From Trebouxia sp. TZW2008 (lineage: Eukaryota; Chlorophyta; Trebouxiophyceae; Trebouxiales; Trebouxiaceae), in contig BDIU01000117.1 of assembly GCA_002118135.1 (NCBI GenBank), positions 1-64,000 on the forward strand: a stretch of DNA of 64,000 bases, given 5' to 3'. This document shows positions 1-21,877 of the stretch, one piece after another. Made by a program: the position numbers and the translations under genes. The first letter of the stretch is position 1, and each line of letters starts with the position of its first letter. The notes under the pieces are model-generated. The model had not been told where the DNA came from. It saw only the letters and a program-made list of their open reading frames with translations, and searched no databases.

Positions 1-87
1 TATGAGATTCATCCCTTTTCTAAGCAAGACTATAATCAGAGCTACAACAAAAACACCGTAGAGTGTATGGCATCAGCTGCATTGCAG

Positions 88-1255
88 GCTTTGGAGAGGC
101 ATGTGAATGAGCATGCACCAGAAGGCGCCAAGATCACCTTCAGGACACTTGGATTCAAGGCTTTTCCATACAGCATGCCCAGGGACACTGTTGTCAATGT
201 AGCTGCAGCCAAGGTACATACAAGCCTGCAAGGCTGCTGTACTGTACAATGTGCAGGATTACCGTCAGCAAGTCATGCATCGCGTCTTGTCAGTGCTTGA
301 CAATAGTGCTGACAGCTTCAATAGTCTGGTGGCGAGGCCAGTCCCTGCCAGACTAACGTCCTCAGATTGTGCTGCAAAAGCAAATGCTTCTAGCCACCAG
401 ACGCATATTGGGCAATATGCACAGATGCATTTATGGTGCGATCGCCGACATTCTGCAGACGCCAGCTGTCTCAGCCTGTACAGGTTCCATGTGCTTGCTT
501 GAACAGGATGCTATACGCGTGCAGCCAATTGAAAAGTGGCGTGGCGTGTTTGTTTGCCCCAGGTTGCTGATGATGCAGAACACTCAGCATGCATGCCCTG
601 GAGCATGATCACAAGCACTGCACCCACGGGTCATGTCATGCTGTCATAGGTGTTGGAAGAGGTGCTGGGCAAGCCAACGCTTTACTACAGGGAAGGAGGC
701 ACCATTCCTGCCATGGCCCTGCTCAAGAAACAGCTGAATATTGACATGACCATGTTCTCCTTTGGTCTGCCTGATGACCGCATCCATGCTCCCAACGAGA
801 GGTGAGACCACACTCTACTTCACATTGATGTGCATGATGTATTTCGCTGTCTGCTGTGTCAATGCCATTGCCTAGCATGCCTTTGATGGTATTGTATGTC
901 AAACTATGTCTGCGTTGGTGTTAAGGTGAGTTTGTGCGGATACAGAATTTGTGAACTGCTGGTGCTTCAGCTTTTTGGTATGAAGACGGATGAAGTTTCA
1001 GTCAAATCCTCATGGGCCCCATAGTCATATGATACCAGGCTTACAATTGTGTATCGTAATGCATGTCGAAAGCTTGTTTCAGCACTAGTGTCATTGACTT
1101 CATGCGTGTTTTGCAGATATGTTGAAAGCCAGTACAAGATTGGCCGAGTGGCATACGTGAAACTGTTGAAGAGCATAGGAGCTCTTTCGCAGAATGGCTC
1201 AGCAGAAGCAGCTCCTGAAAAGGACGCTGTGCAGCATGATGTGACAGAGCTGTAG
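88..1255 (+). CDS. M20-family metallodipeptidase, C-terminal part (Cys-Gly/carnosine dipeptidase-like)
   Basis: This is the 3' end of a gene that begins left of the window. Three exons fit in phase: 88-213, 650-801 and 1117-1255. Together they encode the last 138 or so residues of an M20 dipeptidase: a lid-domain strand block, then the block REGGTIPAM, then FGLPDDRIHAPNER, which carries the conserved His-x-x-Asn-Glu of the family (a di-zinc ligand region), and a closing helix. Family members are cytosolic zinc enzymes that cleave dipeptides such as Cys-Gly in glutathione turnover. The exact substrate cannot be told from this fragment, and the catalytic N-terminal half is outside the window. 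The stop is followed 27 nt later by a TGTAA poly(A) signal. Confidence 0.85.
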
Positions 1256-1281
1256 ATCATCATGATATCATAACGCATCAC

Positions 1282-1286
1282 TGTAA
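1282..1286 (+). terminator. TGTAA poly(A) signal of the dipeptidase gene
   Basis: TGTAA lies 27 nt past the stop codon. It is the common green-algal polyadenylation signal. Its position implies that the upstream transcript ends around 1300, right where the next open frame starts. Confidence 0.5.
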
Positions 1287-1303
1287 CGGCTGCTCTACGA
1301 GCT

Positions 1304-3090
1304 TTGTCTGTAAGGCGTCCTTTTGATCGCTTCAAATTGCCGTCTGTTGAGCGCATGTCAAATGCAGACCTCATTGGCTCAAAGATAGCTAGCCTGCGCA
1401 ATGCGATTTGTTGCCGGCACATGAGACAAGCAGTAGCACAGCCGTCACAGTTATTTCACGCGTCTTCTGCCCGGTGCAAACGATTCATCTGGAGACCTGC
1501 TCATCGATTGCATATCAACTGTAGCGCGCGATCGTCGCAAAGATCCAAGGCAGCCATGAGCAAAGCCCAAGCAAAGGTGCTGATCTTGGAAGTAGTGATG
1601 CTTCATGTGGCAATGCTGGGCTGTTCCGAATCGGCACAATGCAACTTTCTGTATGATCAGGCGTCAGCAGTCTTGGCAGAGGCGCAAGAGCTGCCAGAAC
1701 TTGTGGTCTTCGATTTGGATTATACCTTGTGGCCGTTTTGGTAAGCTTGTCCTATCGCAAGCATGAGTGTCATCACAGCCCCATGTCATGAAGTATGTGC
1801 CGCATGCATTGCGACCAAACTGAACTGCAGACTTGCTGCAAACCTGCTTTTGCAAGTATGCATGCTGAAATCAGCAGCCATTTGTCACAAACAGCTTTTT
1901 CTCCATGCATGCAACTATATGGCTGCATTACTGCACACAGGTGTGAAATGTACACAGCTAGGGATGAGCCAAATCTGTTTTCAGAGGCAAGACAGGTCAT
2001 GGAGGCTCTAAAGTCGGTAAATGACTGTGTACTCTTGCATAAGACAGCCGTGTGACAGCAAAATGACAAAGTACGAGATTATGCAGGGAGCATAATGTGC
2101 CAATGGCTTTAGCCTCTAGAACACCCACCCCTGATGTGGCTAGGGCCTTTCTCAAGAAACTTGGTAAGTTGGCCAGTACAATTGTCTGCAATAATGCCAT
2201 TCCTGCTATGTGCCCTTGCAAGCAGAAACCTGTATGCTTTATGACCCACTGTGCCTTACTGCGCCAGGGCCTTTCTCAGGAAATTTGGCAATTTGCCTGC
2301 ATTCACCCTATCTTATACTGTGGCAATGCCATATCATCTGCTTGTATGAATTACTCTTTTGAAAAGAAAGTTTGCCTGCTTTAACATGTATTTTGCCTTG
2401 TTGAGGTTGTGCCAGCAACTTTTTGAAAAATACTCAGCGGAATTTTCCTCCTGACTTTACTGTGATGCTGCAGTAATGCTGTCCTTCTGTTCACATGTCT
2501 TGCCTTTACATGCAGCTGGACAATGTTGGTGCTATGTGCAGATTTGGCACAGGGTTGGTTTATCAGTCAGCAGCTGATACCAGCATCAAGTGGCTTTGAC
2601 CACAACTCAGCACAGAAGGACTTGAGACATTTCCCAGCAATACAGGTTGATGACTGATGCATGACAGCATTTCATATCTGCTTGTCCGCAGCATGTGGCA
2701 AGCTACTCCAATGTCTTCTCTTTGCTGCAGAAAGAAACTGGGATACCATACAACCGCATGCTCTTCTATGACGATGAAGATAGAAACATACATTGGGTAC
2801 ATCCTGTCTGTCATCTGGCCAAATTTTGGCTTATGCCCAGAAAAATTTCTCACATCTTTCAAAGAGCTCTGCCATTCTGACTCTGTGATTGCTCCAGTAT
2901 GTCAGCTGGGCCTGCTAAGCTTGTCTTTCACGCATTTTGAGTAAATGAATGAGTGAGTAACTTTGTGATGGTGCATGTTCTGCAGGTGTCAAAGCTAGGT
3001 GTGACGTCCATTCTCGTGTCTACCAGTGAAGGTGTCTCTGTGAACACACTGAGAAAGGGATTGCAGGCTTACAGCCGGCAAAAGCGATGA
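1304..3090 (+). CDS. MDP1: Magnesium-dependent phosphatase 1-like HAD phosphatase
   Basis: HAD-superfamily aspartate phosphatase of the MDP-1 type, which dephosphorylates small substrates or protein tyrosine/glycated targets in other organisms. The nucleophile motif VFDLDYTLWPFW ends exon 1 (DxDxT with both Asp present). Motif II is in MALASRTPTPD (Ser-Arg-Thr). Motif III/IV is in MLFYDDEDRNI (paired Asp), followed by SKLGVTSILV. Exons: to 1740, 1941-2012, 2087-2163, 2542-2645, 2731-2796 and 2986-3090. The second donor is ambiguous: GTCGGT at 2013 keeps the frame, while the better-looking GTAAAT at 2017 does not. Two starts are possible. ATG 1304 adds 84 residues rich in Arg and Ser and could be an organelle targeting peptide. 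ATG 1556 gives a 202-residue protein close to family size plus a short extension. Confidence 0.88.
2890..2958 (+). mobile_element. Short relic of a non-LTR retrotransposon tail
   Basis: Inside the last MDP1 intron. The stretch with CTGGGCCTGCTAAGCTTG and ending in AAATGAATGAGTGAG matches the 3' ends at 24430-24500, 30470-30535 and 52185-52245. It is non-coding here. Confidence 0.45.
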
Positions 3091-4260
3091 TGGACACAGA
3101 TGTGGACACCTACTTTCCCACTCCCAGTGCTGGCAGAGGCCAGCATTCAAAAGCGCACTGCATGCTGCTGTTGTTGAAATGTCCATAGAGCCAGCACCAA
3201 GAGTATATGTCATGAGCTGTGGAACACACTCTGACATGTGACATGGCTGCACTTTGAACATTGCCATCAATTGTGGTTGCTGCAGCTATCACATGATGCT
3301 CAAAGCTAGAAGCTCTGTTGCGCACACTTGGCTATGCAGAGCAGGACCTACCAAACTGGTTGTGGTGCTCGGAGCTTATAGCTATAGCTAAGTCAAGCTT
3401 GTGGTGCTTGGGCGCTGACAAGGAACTGCTGCTAGTGTATACCCTGTCAGCTTGCTGTCAGCCTCGACACTGATCCTTGCATGCTGAAGAGACTAGGTGT
3501 GGAATCTTTCTGTCAACACAGTGATGCCATGACATCATGGCATGTATGTCAACGTGCATCAGTCTTGTATCAGCTCAGTGTCAATTCTGGTCACACATCG
3601 ACTGTTTGAAAGACTGGACAGGTTTGAGGGGTGCTACTTTTTGCTGGAGTATTGCATCTCAAGTTTGATTGATAACAGCTGTCTGTCAGAACAGTGAGTA
3701 TGACAGTGCTGTTGACTGACTAGAGACCATGCTCTCTTGAGGAGCAGGGTGTTTGCTAAACACACTGCGCCTGTCTTGCGACGGAACTGAGGTGACTACA
3801 CTGAAGATGTGTGATTTCTTGGGTCCTGCATGTGTATTGACGGCAGGCAACACCGTAACAGTAAGGACTGTCGGCTCTGTGTACTATTATTGCACTTAGT
3901 GGTAAATGCGAGTCAGGTCTTGCCGACTATCCAAGACAGTGAATGTACTTCTGCCTTTGTCTCCAGCCACTTGAGGGAGCTCTCCTTTGCCTACAGCTTG
4001 GCTGATGCACTGCACAGAGTGGCAAGCTGTTTGAAAGCTGCAGCCAAAGTGATTGTTACCTCAAGGCGCAACACATCTTGCTGTACACAACCTGTTTGAC
4101 TTGCTCTGTTGTCAGCTGTTTGGGTCATGTGCAGCCAATATTCTTAGCTGATTTGTTTACAATTCACGCTCCCTGCATATGCACAGCTGATTAGAGCTGT
4201 TCAGATGAGGCTTGACACCTGCTATGTTGTCTGGTAACACATACATGGCATGCACAGAGC
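3091..4260. other. Convergent intergenic stretch, no gene seen
   Basis: Lies between the stop of MDP1 and the stop of the coiled-coil gene on the other strand. Open frames here are short, and none shows a recognisable domain. It presumably holds both 3' UTRs. TTACA at 4157-4161 (TGTAA on the minus strand) is the only likely poly(A) signal I can point to. Confidence 0.5.
4157..4161 (-). terminator. TGTAA poly(A) signal (minus strand)
   Basis: TTACA on the plus strand is TGTAA on the minus strand. It lies about 100 nt past the stop of the 4261-4726 gene. Confidence 0.45.
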
Positions 4261-4726
4261 TCAAGACTTACTACATACCTTCAGCTTTGTATGGAGCTGA
4301 ATCTCCAGGCGCTCAACGCTATGTCTCAGCTCCTTCACCTGCTTTGCCAGAGCATCAAGACCGGCAAGCTTGTCATACAATTGTATGCAGGCATCCTGCA
4401 TTTCTGTGGAAGCTTGCATTGCTGCCGCAGCGTTTGCCTGAGCAGAACCCATTCCAATCTGAGCCAATGCAGCAACCAGCAAGCTGCAGAGCTGATCAGC
4501 TATCTGCTGAGCAGGCCATTACCTCAAGCATTTGTGCAGCTTCATCATAGATTGCAATATGCTCTGTTGCGATGGCAGCTTGTTTGATGGAGGACTCTCG
4601 ATGCGACGACAAGAGCTGGTGCAATCGTTCAATCAAGCTTTCAGCATGTTGCGACAATTGCTGCACGGCCTCAGCTGCATTACTTGGAGCAGGGACCTCA
4701 ACAGTGCTAGCGGCATTCTGTGGCAT
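4261..4726 (-). CDS. Small coiled-coil protein, possibly a BORC/BLOC-1-type subunit
   Basis: Two coding blocks read in succession on the minus strand. Block 1 starts at ATG 4726 (MPQNAASTVEV) and runs to about 4523. It holds a helical stretch rich in Glu, Leu, Ser and His (AVQQLSQHAESLIERL). Block 2, from about 4492 to the stop at 4261, continues with heptad-like helix (LAKQVKELRHSVERLEIQL). Order, size (about 140 aa) and the closing ...LAKQVKEL..SVERLE pattern recall small lysosome-positioning (BORC) or BLOC-1 subunits, but this is a weak pattern match and the name is not assigned. The two blocks are in different phases across any good splice site: the only frame-keeping GT-AG pair gives a 31-nt intron, far shorter than others here. 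A frameshift or a missed site is possible. Confidence 0.45.
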
Positions 4727-5155
4727 GTCAGGTGTGCATGCGTACGTGAACGGCAGCTCGCGCCGTCGCCTTTATCGGCAGTCAGGGCAGTCACAGCGTC
4801 AGATATTGTATATTATGCATGCATCATATTGTATATTTTGCACAATGGAGGGTATAACCTTCCCCTTTAAGTTTGACTGTGCCTTTGGCTACAGGCACTA
4901 CTCAGAGGCAGTTTCAGGTTTCGGAGCTAGCGCTGTAGCTTGGTCTCTGTAGCGGAAGGCACAGCGATCGAGCGAAGCGATTGTGTCAAGTGCACTTGCG
5001 AACCAGTGTTGAAATCGCCACTGTACGTCCAGCAGAGTTCAAGCTGTGTCAGCCTTGGTTCACCAGTCGGCAGGATCACCATCAGCTGGCACGCCGTGCC
5101 AAGGGGGCCAACGTCGTTCATGACGGGTTGTGCTAGCGTGAGCGCTTGTTGAGAG
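4727..5155. promoter_or_regulatory. Shared region between divergent genes
   Basis: 428 bp separate the start codons of the coiled-coil gene (-) and the PAN-like gene (+), so both promoters and 5' UTRs must lie here. An AT-rich patch with repeated TATTGTATATT around 4806-4840 is the only visible element. No coding signal was found. Confidence 0.4.
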
Positions 5156-6425
5156 ATGAGGGTCCAAAGGTTGCCTTTGTTGCTAATCGCGGTTGTTGGC
5201 AGCCTGGCGTTGCTAGCTACATACAACTTGGCAAGTCAGATCTCGAGAACCAACGCCCTAAAACGACAGCAAGAACTTCAGCGTCGGGGCACAGAAGACA
5301 TGTTACGGAGGCTCAGCGCGAGGGTGTGCGGCTCACCTGCTGTTGATGGGTGAGCGCTTCTGAGGTCAGCCACCTGCCGACATGACCTTGCCCACATCAG
5401 GGTGTCTGTGAATTTGAACACCCACCTTGCCATTGAGCTCTGTGTCTTAACCCTCAGCAGCTGCCTTTCAGGTATGCCCATGTCAACCCTGAATGCTTAG
5501 AGACATCACCTACAAATGTGTGGTGGCATGAGTGGCAAGCCAGTGGAGCTTCTACAGAACATGCACAGGCGGTAGTGGAACGCCATGCAGACTATGATGG
5601 TCTAGCTGTAGTTTGGGGCATTGGTCACTTCCATCAAACTGTAGAAGAGTGTGCTGAGGCATGCCGAAAGTATGTGCCATCTTTGCAGCAAGGAGGTACA
5701 TTTCTTTGACCTTTTCTTGTGCTATTGAGTCTGCTGAGAGGAAACATAGCCCTACGTGCTGTGGCAAGTCTTGCTAAGGTGTCATTCACGCAAATACGCA
5801 TGCCAATGCAAAAGAAGCACCTTCATGTGGCTGGAATGCAGGTCCCTTCTCCCGGCTGCCGTGCAATGCATTTGCATGGTGTTCTCAAGAGAATTGTTTT
5901 GAGCCTGATGCGCATAAGCATTCCTTTGGAGATTGCTGGCTCAAATTTACGGAAGGTCCACTACGCCCTGAGGTCAGAATTTTGTTCATTGAGATGCTAG
6001 GCACTTGGCACTGTGATAATAGTTACAACAGCTTTTCTTGTGCTCATCCAAGGCATTGACTCTGAATTTCATGGCTTTAATTTGCTACAGGTCAACATGA
6101 GGGGCTTGCTGCCAGATGATTACCGAATACGTCACCCAAATGCTCCCACAACGGTGCAATGGGATTCAGGTCTTGCTTGCTGATTGTGTCTTGCATTTGC
6201 TTGACAGCAACAATGGCTACAATGGTTCTTGCATGCCGTGACTGCACTAGCTTTGATTGAGGCATACACCTGAAGGCTAGCTTGATCAGCAATTGCCACA
6301 TACATTGAAAGCACTACTCATGCCGTGTACGACCATGACACCTTTTGTAATGTGGTGCAGGAGTTGTATTGCCAGTGGGACTTCGGCCTAGCAATGGCAG
6401 TTACAGCCCACGATTTTACTGGTGA
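5156..6425 (+). CDS. Membrane-anchored PAN/Apple-like domain protein
   Basis: Five exons close in phase to a 230-residue protein: 5156-5349, 5472-5695, 5842-5972, 6091-6169 and 6361-6425. Residues about 7-26 (PLLLIAVVGSLALLATYNLA) form a signal anchor, so the rest probably faces the secretory lumen. The body is Cys- and Trp-rich, with blocks TNVWWHEWQ, VEECAEACRKY, LPCNAFAWC and ECFEPD-like NCFEPDAHKHSFGDCWLKF. The spacing of Cys-x3-Cys...Cys...Cys resembles PAN/Apple folds. The C-terminal block GVVLPVGLRPSNGSYSPRFYW is a tail seen in uncharacterised plant and algal relatives as far as I recall. The last exon lies in a frame different from the longest local ORF and was found by matching this tail. 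Function is unknown; carbohydrate or protein binding is only a guess from the fold. Confidence 0.75.
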
Positions 6426-7962
6426 ACTAGTGCGGGATGATGCTAAACGTGTCATGCATGTAAGGCATCTGATTGCCACACGCTGTTGGCAAGAGTTCCT
6501 GACTCCCATAGTGTGCATGGAGACTCTTTGACCTTCAACTAAAGACACTTCTGGTAGTGACCTGTCATCGTGACACCCAGCTCACACCCAACAGATGTCA
6601 GCACCAACTTGCTCAGGCATCCAGCTCAGTGTTGACACACTACAGCAGCTGCTGCATTCAACAAGTGGAAGGTGCCATGTTTACTGATATTGGAATGCTC
6701 TAAAATTCAGCTGCGCTCAGCCTGCAGCCTGCTCCTGGCTGCGTATGCAGTTTTGAGTGTTATGCCCCATGTGACCATATGCATGATTGCTGTGTTATGG
6801 ACTTGTTCATCTGCTATTTGCCTTTCAACATCAAGGAAATTCATTGTGTCGAGCACCCGATATCAGCTAGGTGAAGCTCCCGATGCCTTTGTGCATGAAG
6901 TCCTGCAGTGCTTGCTTGCTTGGTGATGCATCTGGTGATGCGTTGCTAAAAGCTTAGACCTTGACGTTGGCGCCTGGACACTTCTTCTTCGCGGAGATCT
7001 CGTTGGTCATTCATGAAGATGAAGAGCATGGGAAATCGTTGCGGGTTGCGATGGCATGTGCACTTCTTGGTGCATGAGGGCGCTGGCCCCTTGCGCTTTG
7101 CATTATTGTGTGCATCTCCTCGTTATGCAGTGCATGGCAGGCTTTAAGTGTGCACCTCGCTGATTGCAACACCAGCAAGCGGCTCTTTTGCTGCTGCTCC
7201 CTCCCAGAACGTCCTGTTGTAAAGCTGCGTGGCAGGTACGAGGCTGCCTTTTGTGGCCCTTGTTCAGCATGATGCACATCGCCTGAGCACCTCCGGGCCT
7301 ACCAGATCTTCATCATGTAGCAACGCCTGCATATCCAGTTGCTGCGCTTTTCAAGCGCCAGTGACTTGCTCAAAGCCTGACTATCCCCTGCTGAGTCGTG
7401 CCAGATGTTACTGCACCAAACATGCGCTTGCTGCTGCACCCTGTTTTTGAGGTGCTTCGGTTGAGGCTTTGAGGGGCTACTGTCTCACGCAAGTTTGGGT
7501 CATAAGTTTTCGTGCTGGACCCGACTGACACAAGCTTTGCTTTCACCAGATTAGGCGTGTGGGCGTCAGCAGTTCCCATATACAGCACAGCATCCTGTGT
7601 CTTTGAGACTCGTCAAGCTGTCAACTGACAGCGTGGGCAGTACACAGCGAACTGCTGTGTTATTCTGGTGCGATCAGTGCCGTCAGAGGTTCTGAAACGA
7701 ACCAAGAAGCAGCCAGGCAGCTACAGAAAGCAGCGACAGCAATTACAGCACTTTCGTCCCCGTTGTGTTGCCGGGGCTGTCATCACATTGGCTTGAGAAC
7801 GACCTTGCAAGGTCTCTTTTGGGCAGTCAGTGTAGTACTTTACAAGGGGCATACGCTGTAGCCTGTACCTAGCCAGCACCCTTCAGTAGTGCTCTTCCAA
7901 GCCTCAGCATCACAGTTGCCATAGTCTTGCTACATCAAGCAAATTTCCTGCTGACAGACTGG
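6426..7962. other. Intergenic region before the demethylase, no gene seen
   Basis: About 1.5 kb between the PAN-like stop and the first supported ATG of the demethylase. Frames are short and do not resemble known domains. A TGTAA at 7218-7222 could end the upstream transcript. The right-hand part presumably holds the promoter and 5' UTR of the next gene, possibly with a 5'-UTR intron. Confidence 0.4.
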
Positions 7963-18741
<10,779 letters not shown>

Positions 18742-19515
18742 CCACCATGTTTGGATGCTGCTTGCCAGTCAGCACAAAGATTGGGTTTCTGTGCTCAGGC
18801 ACCGTTTGTGTTAGGTCTCATCCTGTTGTACACATACAGTCTCGTCTTCAAGTACTAGCGTGTGCCACGCTTGACTTTCTTGTGGCAGAGCAAAACAATC
18901 CTTTGCTTGCAAGCAGCAATTGCGTGACCTGTTCCCTGTCTTATTCAATTGTGAAATGCATTGAGGATGTTGATCAATGCATCGAATGCACGGAGCGTAT
19001 GATGTGCACTGCGTATAATGTGTAATCTCCACATGCTGGTGCAGACGACTAAAACAAGCCTTATCTTCAACCTGTGCTAGCCATCGTGTAGATACACGTC
19101 AAAGCAGACTGCGCATGCAGAGCAAAGACTCATCATAGTGGCATTAACTAAAACAAAGTTTCGTTGTAACCTGGACAATCGAAGGAAGTTGACATTACAT
19201 GCTATGTTAAGATCTAGGCATCATGATAGACGTTATGTCGCCAAGCTAGTGCTCCACTCTCGCATATCATATATGCCTCCCCTGACAGCTGCAATGCAAA
19301 GCGCACAAGCAAGTTTTGTAGTCGGGACGGGGCTTGTGTATAATAAAAGCTATGCTGCTAATCAGCGCTACTAGCTGGGTAGAAGTGCCGACCTACTGAC
19401 TGTACTGAGACTGCTGTCACACAATCTAGGAACCTGCTATATCTATCTTGAACTTCTCGTCATCAGGCTCTCTACATCTGTTTGCTTGGCCTCAACAGCA
19501 AGGTCTGTGAGTCTC
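18742..19515. other. Convergent 3' flanks of the demethylase and CPSF30
   Basis: No supported gene. TGTAA at 19021-19025, about 280 nt past the demethylase stop, is its likely poly(A) signal. TTACA at 19195-19199 (TGTAA on the minus strand) is a candidate for CPSF30. Confidence 0.5.
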
Positions 19516-21328
19516 TCAAAACCCATATGGCAGATCCTGCATAACAATGGACCATGTAAGCATCCCAATCACCACAACTTTTGGCAGTTGCATCACACTT
19601 GCCGCTTGCTTGCCCACTGACCAACAACTGCAAGTATGCTTGTACAGGTCAACATCAGCCAGGGCCTGTACAACTTTAAATTGTGCCAGCTTGAGGCCTG
19701 CTTACTTGCCTGCTGACCAACAGCTGCAAGTAGGATTGCCTGGTCAGAGAAAGTCAGCATTCTGTACAGCTAGACTTTGTGCCACTCAGTTTGCGCAGTT
19801 AAGGCCTGCTTGCTTACCTGCTGACCAACAGCCGCAAGTATGCTTGGCCGATTCTGATTCCCACTAAGGTTCTGTGACCCACTGGGGGGAGGCTGGGGGG
19901 CTGGCTGAGGCTGGCCCAAAAGGCCCTGCCCTCCAGGAGCATCCCACGGCCTGTCAGCTATCTGTTTGGGCCCAGCCTGATCTGGATTGTTACTCAACAG
20001 TTGGCCACGACCTCCAAATCTGCACATGAGCTTACACAAATCAGCACAGCAACAAACTTCATATACATCAGCGCACTCATTGATTGATTGCCTGACCTGC
20101 AAACCTGACCTGCACACTGTTGCCTGACCAGCATTCTATGCACATGCAAAGTATCCTGAGTGTGACAGTCCACATAGGTACATTTCCACTTTTATCTGTT
20201 CACATGCAAGAAATTCTAGCTATCACAGCCGACTCAGACTCAATCTCCTGTGCACACTGCTGTGTTCATGTGCAAAAAATGCTCAATATGACAGTCAATG
20301 CAGGTGCCATTGTGCAAGCAACAATGAGGAGAATCAGCATCCTCATCATACAAGGTTATCAGTAGCATATCAATAGCAGCCAAAACAAACCTGGCATGTC
20401 CTCGTCCTCTGCCTGCTGTTATTCCAGGCCTTTCGCCTAGCGCTATGCCTGTGTTGACAGAGTTTACTACAACATTGATGTTTCTGAAGTCACGAGGCTT
20501 GGCTGCCTCTATTGTTGATGGGTCAGGCGGAGGCCCTGACACTCGTGTGTGCCGATATCTGCACTGGGGGCCATACACGCAAAAGCCCAATTTGAACATG
20601 TTGCACTCCTGTTGACACAACACACAGTTGTCAGCACAACCTTTCTAGCCCAATTTGAAGATGTTGCACTCTTGTTGACATATCACACAGTTGTCAGCCC
20701 AAACTCCCAGACCTTACAGATCAGGGAGGAGTTGGAGCACTTGCTGACACATGGGCACAAGGTACTGAGCGAAACCTACCTTGATGTCGGTCAGACTGTG
20801 CTTGTAAGGGCAGTCTGGTTCTTTGCAGATGCCATATTTGAGCAGCGATCTGCACACAGGCATGCGCTCTGGGTTGAATTCATGCAAGAACCCACATGTG
20901 TCTCCTTTCATACAGAGGCCTTTCAGCCAATAGGTACACACCGTCTGCATAAACAAGAAGCTGTTAGCTGCAAATGTTGCTTGTCAAAGCAAATACAGCA
21001 GCTCATTGAGACAGCACAGTGTTGACTGAGAGCAATGCAGCTGCCTGGGCAACCCAGAACCTGCGCCTACATACCTGTCGGTAGTTCTTCTTGTAGTTGC
21101 CTATGGACTGCCCAATAGGTGCGCCAGGCGGCAGGTCGGGTGCAATTTGTGAACCACCCTGCACACAAGCTTGTGTTTGAGCAAGCGTTGCAGTTATACG
21201 CTGCTCGGTCTGCAACACTTTGCAGTTCCGCTGCGATTTCTGTATGAAGAGGTCGGACATACCTGTTGGGTAGTTTGCGGAGGTTCTAAGCTGTTCTCGA
21301 AATCAAAGTTCAGATCGTCGTCCTCCAT
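19516..21328 (-). CDS. CPSF30: Cleavage and polyadenylation specificity factor 30 kDa subunit
   Basis: CPSF30 (CPSF4/Yth1), the zinc-finger subunit of the nuclear mRNA 3'-end machinery that reads the poly(A) signal and binds Fip1. Exons on the minus strand: 21328-21263 (start MEDDDLNFDFE, matching the plant N-terminus), 21158-21075, 20944-20780, 20608-20391, 20019-19818 and a tentative last one of seven codons, 19536-19516. Phases close to 251 residues, the size of the short plant form. Three CCCH fingers are visible: VCTYWLKGLCMKGDTCGFLH, VCRSLLKYGICKEPDCPYKH and ECNMFKLGFCVYGPQCRYRH. This is the plant number rather than the five of animals and yeast. A Gly-rich, RGRG-bearing linker and Pro/Gln-rich tail follow. 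No YTH domain is seen within the gene span. The last exon (QQ then DLPYGF stop) is weakly supported. Confidence 0.88.
19612..19850 (-). repeat. Three copies of the CPSF30 exon 5 end with its splice donor
   Basis: The element around GACCAACAGCCGCAAGTATGCTTG (plus strand) occurs at about 19619, 19714 and 19822. The 19822 copy is the end of exon 5 (ILAAVGQQ, donor at 19817); copies at 19714 and 19619 lie in the following intron and carry look-alike donors. Confidence 0.75.
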
Positions 21329-21877
21329 TTGGCCTTGGCAAGCAACTGACTAAAGCACGGATAGGTCGCGTGGCTAAGTTGGGTGATCAGGCAACGTCGG
21401 TGTTGGACCCCGAACTGGCAGCTGTTGCTCAGGACGCGGACTGCACTGCAGTTGACTGCTGAGACGGTGTCAAACAAAGCACAGCACGATTCAGCCGGGA
21501 ACGCTGCCGGCAAAAGCTTTTCTGCTCGTTCGCGTTGCTTGCGAAGCTTCTACACTTCTTCCTCTTGCTGCTCGCGTTTTATCACGTAACTTTCCATTTT
21601 CGTCTCTAATGCCAAAATACAATCTGGCTAGATTCATCAGCCTGGCGCGCACCATGGGGACATCTTCATGCACGATCGTACTACGATCTCTTCGAGGCGT
21701 CAGCGCAGCGGCCAGATAGGCATGCAGTGTTGATGCGGGACAGTCAACGACGATTGTCCGGTCAGGGCAAGCTCTGTAGTAATAGGTGGTTCTGATGGAC
21801 AGCCTGGAGATTTGACTGAGCAAACCCAGGTTGTGGTGTCGGCATTTTAAAGCAAGAACGCTAGCTGGTGGTAGGCC
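21329..21877. promoter_or_regulatory. Divergent promoter region between CPSF30 and the opsin-cyclase
   Basis: 549 bp between the two ATGs. A minus-strand open frame spans 21491-21823, but it lacks an early ATG and matches nothing I know, so I do not call it a gene. The stretch is CG-rich compared with the flanking introns, which fits a shared promoter. Confidence 0.4.

Noticed and set aside
2542..2645. Alternative reading LDNVGAMCRFGT as the fourth MDP1 exon
   Set aside because: It hits a stop before the conserved HF..I block; starting after GTGCAG at 2541 gives DLAQGWFISQQLIP...RHFPAIQ in phase.
21491..21823. 110-codon minus-strand open frame between CPSF30 and the opsin-cyclase
   Set aside because: No ATG near its start, no recognisable domain, and it lies in the CG-rich region expected to be the shared promoter; CPSF30 already has its canonical N-terminus at 21328.
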